A stretch of DNA of 9,287 bases from an uncultured Neisseria sp. (GTDB taxonomy: Bacteria; Pseudomonadota; Gammaproteobacteria; Burkholderiales; Neisseriaceae). Where the stretch lies: positions 1-9,287 of the forward strand of contig CAMURX010000059.1 of NCBI GenBank assembly GCA_947097615.1, in the 5' to 3' direction. Each line of letters opens with the position of its first letter. Positions within the stretch are counted from its first letter, which is position 1. The notes beneath the pieces are model-generated. The model searched no databases, was not told the DNA's origin, and saw nothing but the letters and a program-made list of their open reading frames with translations. Shown in pieces: positions 6,041-9,287 of the stretch. The position numbers and the translations under genes were made by a program.

Positions 6041-6057
6041 TTGGCACGCACCATGCT
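6041..6057 (+). promoter_or_regulatory. Sigma-54 (RpoN) promoter of pilE
   Basis: TTGGCACG-CACC-ATGCT matches the sigma-54 consensus TTGGCACG-N4-TTGCT with one mismatch. The GG (6043-6044) and GC (6055-6056) have the required 12-base spacing. The start point would be near 6068, leaving a leader of about 168 bases. An AT-rich stretch (5972-6020) just upstream could favour bending, but I find no clean IHF site. RpoN control of pilE is reported for the commensal N. elongata. Confidence 0.85.
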
Positions 6058-6125
6058 TGATACATTTCATCCGCAGCAGGCAATAGCCGAAAGGGCAGCC
6101 CGCTAAGGAACGAGTTTCAAAAGAT

Positions 6126-6187
6126 ATGCGCCAAACGCATTATGGGAATGAAGTAAACAAGACTGCGCCGCATGGGGCGGCAAAGTC
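6126..6187 (+). promoter_or_regulatory. Structured 5' leader of pilE (two hairpins)
   Basis: Inside the predicted leader, ATGCG-CCAAA-CGCAT forms a perfect small hairpin at 6126-6140. A larger one at 6161-6187 has outer GACT/AGTC and inner GCCGC/GCGGC arms around ATGGG. They could affect mRNA stability or translation. No known riboswitch family is recognised. Confidence 0.35.
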
Positions 6188-6235
6188 GGATTTTGATAAA
6201 CGGCAATTTTGCCAAACACTAACTGGAGTTAAAAC

Positions 6236-6622
6236 ATGAAAGCATTGCAAAAAGGTTTCACCCTGATCGAGTTGATGATCGTTGTCGCCATTATCGGTAT
6301 CTTGGCCGCTATCGCCCTGCCGGCTTACCAAGACTACATGCAGAAATCTGCTAACAACGCTTGCTTGGGCGAAGCTAAAGCTTGGGTTAACGGTGCTGTT
6401 GCCGAAATCGCTACTGACGGTGTTCTGAAAACTGCTTACGCTGCAGCAGCTTGTGACAGTGGTGCCTCTGGTATTGCAGTAGGTGCAACAACTTTGGGTA
6501 CTACCGCAATTACTTTTAACGCTAAAACCCGTGGTACTGCATCCTTGAAACAAAACACTACTTGCAATCCTGTTACTGCTACTTGCAAACTGGCAGCTGC
6601 TACTCCGACTCCGACTCCGTAA
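6236..6622 (+). CDS. pilE: Type IV major pilin (PilE/PilA type), first copy
   Basis: The 128-residue type IVa prepilin has a seven-residue leader MKALQKG, cut by PilD before F8. The mature N-terminus [14 protein letters not shown], with the invariant E at mature position 5, forms the hydrophobic helix that packs in the pilus core. The mature protein (121 residues) is short compared with gonococcal pilin (about 160). Cysteines are at 43, 73, 110 and 117, suggesting two disulfides, the last closing a small D-region loop. The tail ends TPTPTP, encoded by a threefold hexamer repeat; its Thr/Pro content could attract O-glycosylation, which is inference. GGAG at 6225-6228 sets the start. Codons favour T-ending GCT/ACT/GGT, unlike the neighbours, consistent with high expression. 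A sigma-54 promoter drives it, and a strong terminator follows. No G-quadruplex for antigenic variation is seen. Confidence 0.95.
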   Translation: MKALQKGFTLIELMIVVAIIGILAAIALPAYQDYMQKSANNACLGEAKAWVNGAVAEIATDGVLKTAYAAAACDSGASGIAVGATTLGTTAITFNAKTRGTASLKQNTTCNPVTATCKLAAATPTPTP

Positions 6623-6638
6623 TATACAAAGTGTGATG

Positions 6639-6667
6639 AAGCGACCGCTAACCGGCGGTCGCTTTTT
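6639..6667 (+). terminator. Intrinsic terminator of pilE
   Basis: GCGACCGC (6641-6648) pairs with GCGGTCGC (6655-6662), extended by AA/TT and followed by five T residues. It uses no uptake sequence, unlike most terminators in the left part of the window. Confidence 0.9.
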
Positions 6668-6688
6668 AACGTAACTATAACAGAAACA

Positions 6689-6712
6689 ATCGGATTGAAC
6701 CGGAAATCCGAT
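6689..6712 (+). repeat. Hairpin in the leader region of the methyltransferase gene
   Basis: ATCGGATT and AATCCGAT are exact 8-base inverted repeats around an 8-base loop, between the pilE terminator and the next start codon. No T-run follows directly. A possible -10 box TATAAC lies just upstream at 6676-6681, so the hairpin would sit at the 5' end of that transcript. Confidence 0.45.
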
Positions 6713-6760
6713 TTGGTCGGTTTTATCTAAAAGGCGAATCCGGTAAGAGAAAGAAATAAG

Positions 6761-7381
6761 ATGGCAATAAATTATAGGCAATGGGGTTTGGAGCTGGCCA
6801 TGAAAGCTATGGCAGTCTTTGCTTTGGGCTATTTTTCAATCAGGGTTTTCCATGATTATATTGTTTTTAAGAATTTTACCCTTCTGCTTCTTTTGTTGTC
6901 GGAAAGTATTACTCTGCTATTGGTAATTTTTGCCAAGTTTACGGATACGCGGAATTTTTCACCGCTTCCCGTTATTGCTACGATTTCGGGAACTTTCTAT
7001 TTCTTCGTCATTTCCTTGCATGGCGGTGTCAAGCTGATTCCCGATGAGGCTGCATCGGCTTTATTGTGCATAGCTATTTTCTGGCAGGTGTATTCAAAAA
7101 TTTATCTCGGACGGAGTTTCGGCCTTCTTCCTGCTTGCCGAACCATTGTCGATACCGGTCCGTACCGTTTGGTAAGGCACCCGATTTATTTCGGTTATTT
7201 TCTCGGACATATTTCTTTCTTACTTAACAATTTTTCTCTTTGGAATGTGACGGTGCTGACTTTGATGTATCTGTTCCAATTTCTCCGTATGCATTATGAA
7301 GAACAGGTGCTTAGCAAAAACGAGCAATATGTCGAATATAAAAAGCGCGTTAAATATCGGTTTATTCCTTTCGTATTTTAA
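6761..7381 (+). CDS. Integral-membrane methyltransferase, isoprenylcysteine/phospholipid methyltransferase-like
   Basis: The 206-residue protein has about five or six hydrophobic segments (roughly 12-30, 38-58, 69-87, 97-115, 143-158, 160-176). Its C-terminal half carries the signature of the ICMT / phosphatidylethanolamine methyltransferase superfamily. This comprises LGRSFGLLP (116-124), TGPYRLVRHPIYFGY (132-146) and, after the last segment, HYEEQVLSKNEQYVEYKKRV (178-197), where the EE and Y-x2-Y residues contact SAM or substrate. Members methylate lipid head groups or C-terminal cysteines at the membrane. The substrate here is unknown. It sits between two pilin genes on the same strand and is AT-rich (19 G/C in 60 bases at 6841-6900), unlike the flanks, suggesting transfer or long residence in a different context. 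Its start at 6761 has only a weak purine-rich ribosome site. No clear sigma-54 box precedes it, and it may depend on read-through from pilE or on the TATAAC at 6676-6681. Confidence 0.8.
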   Translation: MAINYRQWGLELAMKAMAVFALGYFSIRVFHDYIVFKNFTLLLLLLSESITLLLVIFAKFTDTRNFSPLPVIATISGTFYFFVISLHGGVKLIPDEAASALLCIAIFWQVYSKIYLGRSFGLLPACRTIVDTGPYRLVRHPIYFGYFLGHISFLLNNFSLWNVTVLTLMYLFQFLRMHYEEQVLSKNEQYVEYKKRVKYRFIPFVF

Positions 7382-7485
7382 TTAAGTTGCAATAAGGGTT
7401 TCTTGAAGTAATTTTATATGATTTGTATGTTCCGTATGAATATTGGTTTTTAAATTGTTGGTGGAGTTGGTTGGATTCCCCATTA

Positions 7486-7502
7486 TTGGCATACTCTTTG
7501 CT
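7486..7502 (+). promoter_or_regulatory. Sigma-54-like promoter of the second pilin gene
   Basis: TTGGCATA-CTCT-TTGCT keeps GG (7488-7489) and GC (7500-7501) exactly 12 bases apart and matches TTGGCA and TTGCT fully. Transcription would start near 7513, about 40 bases before the ATG at 7554. This also argues against a longer reading frame starting at 7443. Confidence 0.75.
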
Positions 7503-7553
7503 GAATTATATTACATTAAACCTGTTATTACTGTATTTATGGATAATTTTAGA

Positions 7554-7937
7554 ATGAAGAAAAATAAAAATATCATGCGTGGTTTTACTTTAATCGAGCT
7601 GATGATAGTCGTAGCCATTATCGGTATTTTGGCAGCCATCGCCCTGCCTGCCTATCAGGACTATATGCAGAAATCGGCCAATAATGCCTGTTTGGACGAG
7701 GCCAAAGGCTTTGTTAATGCGGGCGTGACGGAAATCGGCGCAGACGGCCTGATGACCAATACCTATCAGGTTCATGCCTGCGCGTCGTTTACGCCGCCCG
7801 GCAAGCTGACCCAGGGTGCGACTTGGGACCGCACGGAAAGGCTGGAATTTATGCCGCAGGTACGCGGCACGGCGTCCTTGTTGAAGAAAATCGTCTGCAC
7901 CACCAAAACAGGCGCTTGCGAGCTGGTTGCGCCGTAA
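7554..7937 (+). CDS. pilE2: Type IV pilin (PilE/PilA type), second copy
   Basis: From ATG 7554 the prepilin has 127 residues: a ten-residue basic leader [10 protein letters not shown], then the mature [14 protein letters not shown] helix with E at mature position 5. The first 37 mature residues equal those of the first pilin, although 21 of these codons differ. Cysteines at 46, 76, 115 and 122 have the same 30- and 7-residue spacings as in the first pilin. A GTASL stretch precedes the last pair in both. The middle and tail differ fully. Alternative starts are 7575 (leader MRG) and 7539; no ribosome site is convincing, but the sigma-54 start point near 7513 excludes 7443. The gene is complete with its own promoter and terminator, so it is a working paralogue, not a silent cassette. 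Whether it is a second major pilin or a minor one is unknown. The gene symbol is positional. Confidence 0.88.
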   Translation: MKKNKNIMRGFTLIELMIVVAIIGILAAIALPAYQDYMQKSANNACLDEAKGFVNAGVTEIGADGLMTNTYQVHACASFTPPGKLTQGATWDRTERLEFMPQVRGTASLLKKIVCTTKTGACELVAP

Positions 7938-7948
7938 GGTAGGGAAGT

Positions 7949-7980
7949 AAAAAAGGAGCGGTTTGTCCCGCTCCTTTTTT
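7949..7980. terminator. Bidirectional terminator between pilE2 and the TfpX/TfpZ-like gene
   Basis: GGAGCGG (7955-7961) pairs with CCGCTCC (7968-7974), flanked by A6 on the left and T6 on the right. It therefore works in both directions and serves both convergent genes. Confidence 0.92.
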
Positions 7981-8004
7981 ATGCTTTGTTATGGCTGTTT
8001 TGTG

Positions 8005-8688
8005 TCAGTAAACGTCTTTTTCGCCGAATTCCGACACAATGTTCATTTTATCGTCCAAAGCCAGATATTCGCTTTTGTATTTCCCTGCCGCCGCCAAAAC
8101 ATAAAGCCTGCCATGCTGTTGTTCCAAATGGCTCAAATACGATTTTTCTTCAAACAGCATGGTTTCCCTGACGGATCGGTCGCCCTTGGCCAGCGCTGCC
8201 AAATCGAGCGGAACATATTGGCCGGTGTCGGTGCGGTATACCCCCACCGGCACGCCGCCCAATGAAGTGAAACCGTCAAGCGGCGTGGGATTGGCTTCCC
8301 AGGCGCGGCGGGTAATCACTTCGGTGCGCCCGTAATCGTAAAAAGCCAGCATTTTGGGATGCTCCTGATACAGGGCGTTCAAGCCGTAAACCAAAGCGGC
8401 CAGTTGGACGAGGCCGATAACGGCAAAATCGCCGGTTTTTTCCCGTTTGCCTTTCAGGGGGTGGTAAACCAAAAGCGTCAGCAAAGGCCCCAGCACCAAA
8501 TCCACGGAAACCAAAAGCTGCAAGGCGTGGATGCCGCCGTTTAATCTGAAATGGAAGGAGGGATAAAGAATCTGAAGAATCCAGCATAATGCCAGGGAGA
8601 AAATCAATAGGGAGAGAAGAAAGTGGAGCGATGCAGCTTTGATTTTGGCGCGGATAACCGCTTTATCGACAGGAAGTGATTTTTTCAT
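8005..8688 (-). CDS. TfpX/TfpZ-family type IV pilin accessory protein
   Basis: The 227-residue inner-membrane protein has three predicted helices (about 19-41, 54-75 and 87-107) and a soluble C-terminal domain of some 115 residues. Family features are the LHFLLSLLI first helix, LNGGIHALQLLVSVDLVLGPLLTLLV (49-74) with its VD-x-VLGPLLTL core, and GDFAVIGLVQLAALVYGL (86-103). These match TfpX/TfpZ and FimB-type accessory proteins encoded beside pilin genes in Pseudomonas, Dichelobacter and relatives. Those proteins support assembly or stability of their cognate pilin; the mechanism is not established. The gene is convergent with the second pilin and shares its terminator. A TATAAT lies upstream. 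Assignment is by remembered family pattern and genomic context. Confidence 0.8.
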   Translation of the reverse strand: MKKSLPVDKAVIRAKIKAASLHFLLSLLIFSLALCWILQILYPSFHFRLNGGIHALQLLVSVDLVLGPLLTLLVYHPLKGKREKTGDFAVIGLVQLAALVYGLNALYQEHPKMLAFYDYGRTEVITRRAWEANPTPLDGFTSLGGVPVGVYRTDTGQYVPLDLAALAKGDRSVRETMLFEEKSYLSHLEQQHGRLYVLAAAGKYKSEYLALDDKMNIVSEFGEKDVY

Positions 8689-8704
8689 GATTCGTTTTCT
8701 TGAA

Positions 8705-8710
8705 ATTATA
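8705..8710 (-). promoter_or_regulatory. -10 box upstream of the TfpX/TfpZ-like gene
   Basis: A perfect TATAAT on the minus strand lies about 17-22 bases before the start codon in an AT-rich gap. No convincing -35 and no sigma-54 GG/GC pair were found, so this gene seems to use the housekeeping sigma factor, unlike the pilins. Confidence 0.4.
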
Positions 8711-8784
8711 AATAGGATAAATGGTTTTGCCGGGTAAAAATATCGATTGGCATTTTACACTAAATGCATAGATTTTTCCGCCGC

Positions 8785-8829
8785 AAAAGGCCGTCTGAAA
8801 AGCGTTTGTCGGTTTTCAGACGGCCTTTT
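8785..8829 (-). terminator. DUS-pair terminator after mrp
   Basis: DUS at 8788-8799 and its complement at 8815-8826 with AAAA/TTTT extensions form a long stem. On the minus strand it ends in four T residues, about 28 bases after the mrp stop. Confidence 0.8.
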
Positions 8830-8856
8830 GCCGCCCGCCGTTCGGGCGGCGCAGTT

Positions 8857-9287
8857 TTATTCCACCACAATCTTCGGAAACGCCTTGCTGTAATCTCGGC
8901 CTTTGTCGGCCACGGCCAGGGTGATTTGGAAGGCGGCGTCGGTGTAGATTTGCGCCACGGCCGGATGTGCGTCGAAAAGCTGCGCGGCCGATCCGTTGTC
9001 CATCGCTTCGCGCACGGCCATTTGCAGGGGGAGTTGGCCGAGCAGGGGCACGTTCAGACGGCCTGCCAGCTCTTTGCCGCCTTCGCTGCCGAAAACGGCT
9101 TCGGCGTGGCCGCAGTGGGAGCAGATGTGCACCGACATATTTTCCAGCACGCCGAAAATCGGAATATTCACTTTTTCAAACATATTCACCGCCTTGCGCG
9201 CATCGATGAGGGCGATGTCCTGCGGCGTGGTGACGACCACCGAGCCGGTAACGGGGATTTTCTGCGACAGGGTAAGCTGAATATCGC
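8857..9287 (-). CDS. mrp: Mrp/ApbC iron-sulfur carrier ATPase, 3' part
   Basis: The frame is open from the right edge (first complete codon at 9285) and gives 143 residues to the stop at 8857. It begins in the family stretch DIQLTLSQKIPVTGS, followed by VVVTTPQDIALIDARKA, the Switch II region and beyond of Mrp/NBP35 ATPases. The CSHCGH motif (codons at about 9123-9106) carries the two cysteines that bridge a 4Fe-4S cluster across the dimer. GVLENMS and LLGQLPLQ are also typical. The protein carries and transfers Fe-S clusters in the cytoplasm. The N-terminal part with the P-loop is outside the window. An uptake sequence lies inside the gene. The identity is secure. Confidence 0.95.
   Translation of the reverse strand, partial: DIQLTLSQKIPVTGSVVVTTPQDIALIDARKAVNMFEKVNIPIFGVLENMSVHICSHCGHAEAVFGSEGGKELAGRLNVPLLGQLPLQMAVREAMDNGSAAQLFDAHPAVAQIYTDAAFQITLAVADKGRDYSKAFPKIVVE
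9053..9064 (-). repeat. DNA uptake sequence inside mrp
   Basis: An exact AGGCCGTCTGAA on the minus strand within the mrp coding frame, encoding G-R-L-N. Confidence 0.9.

Noticed and set aside
5788..6235. G-quadruplex or Sma/Cla-type sequences for pilin antigenic variation near pilE
   Set aside because: No run of four GGG tracts with short loops is present and no pilin cassette is seen. The second pilin is a complete gene with its own control signals.
6140..6781. Minus-strand Ser/Cys-rich frame across pilE
   Set aside because: It is antisense to a clear pilin gene, its promoter region and terminator.
7443..7553. Longer N-terminus for the second pilin, starting at 7443
   Set aside because: It would add 37 hydrophobic residues before a normal prepilin leader and lies partly upstream of the predicted sigma-54 start point near 7513.

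Overview
The window reads as chromosome from a Neisseria species or close relative in the Neisseriaceae. The strongest sign is the DNA uptake sequence (DUS) AGGCCGTCTGAA. I count 16 exact 12-mers on the two strands, six pairs of them arranged as inverted repeats after genes, where they act as terminators. The AG start, rather than the AT start of meningococcus and gonococcus, points to a commensal lineage such as the N. elongata / N. subflava / N. bacilliformis group; I cannot name the species. A Correia-type repeat, a UbiM-type ubiquinone hydroxylase and type IV pilin genes fit this.

Left part (1-5787), GC-rich housekeeping genes: the 3' end of gcvT (+); rsmG and thiB (both -); a HAD-family phosphatase (+) divergent from thiB across a 54-bp promoter gap; a ubiM-like FAD hydroxylase (-); and psd, phosphatidylserine decarboxylase (+). 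Two small non-coding mobile elements lie here. One is a 160-bp palindromic TA-flanked element that has landed in the last codons of rsmG. The other is a 106-bp Correia-like element between the HAD gene and ubiM. The genes serve unrelated pathways (glycine cleavage, 16S rRNA methylation, thiamine uptake, nucleotide or phosphate metabolism, ubiquinone, phosphatidylethanolamine) and seem to be separate transcription units.

Right-centre part (5788-8700), a type IV pilin island: a 113-bp inverted-repeat block, a near-consensus sigma-54 promoter and a long structured leader precede a short major pilin gene (6236-6622). Next comes an AT-rich gene for an integral-membrane methyltransferase of the isoprenylcysteine/phospholipid methyltransferase type (6761-7381). 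A second sigma-54-like promoter and a second pilin gene follow (7554-7937). Convergent to these is a TfpX/TfpZ-type pilin accessory gene (8005-8688). About 3 kb of this island has no exact DUS, unlike both flanks. The two pilins share 37 identical mature N-terminal residues and the same four-cysteine layout, yet 21 of those 37 codons differ silently. They are therefore old paralogues, not fresh copies or silent cassettes. Most of the biological interest of the window lies here: two separately sigma-54-controlled pilins bracketing a membrane methyltransferase.

Right end: the 3' part of mrp/apbC (-), a P-loop Fe-S carrier ATPase, runs off the window. No rRNA, tRNA, CRISPR array, transposase gene or prophage gene was seen.
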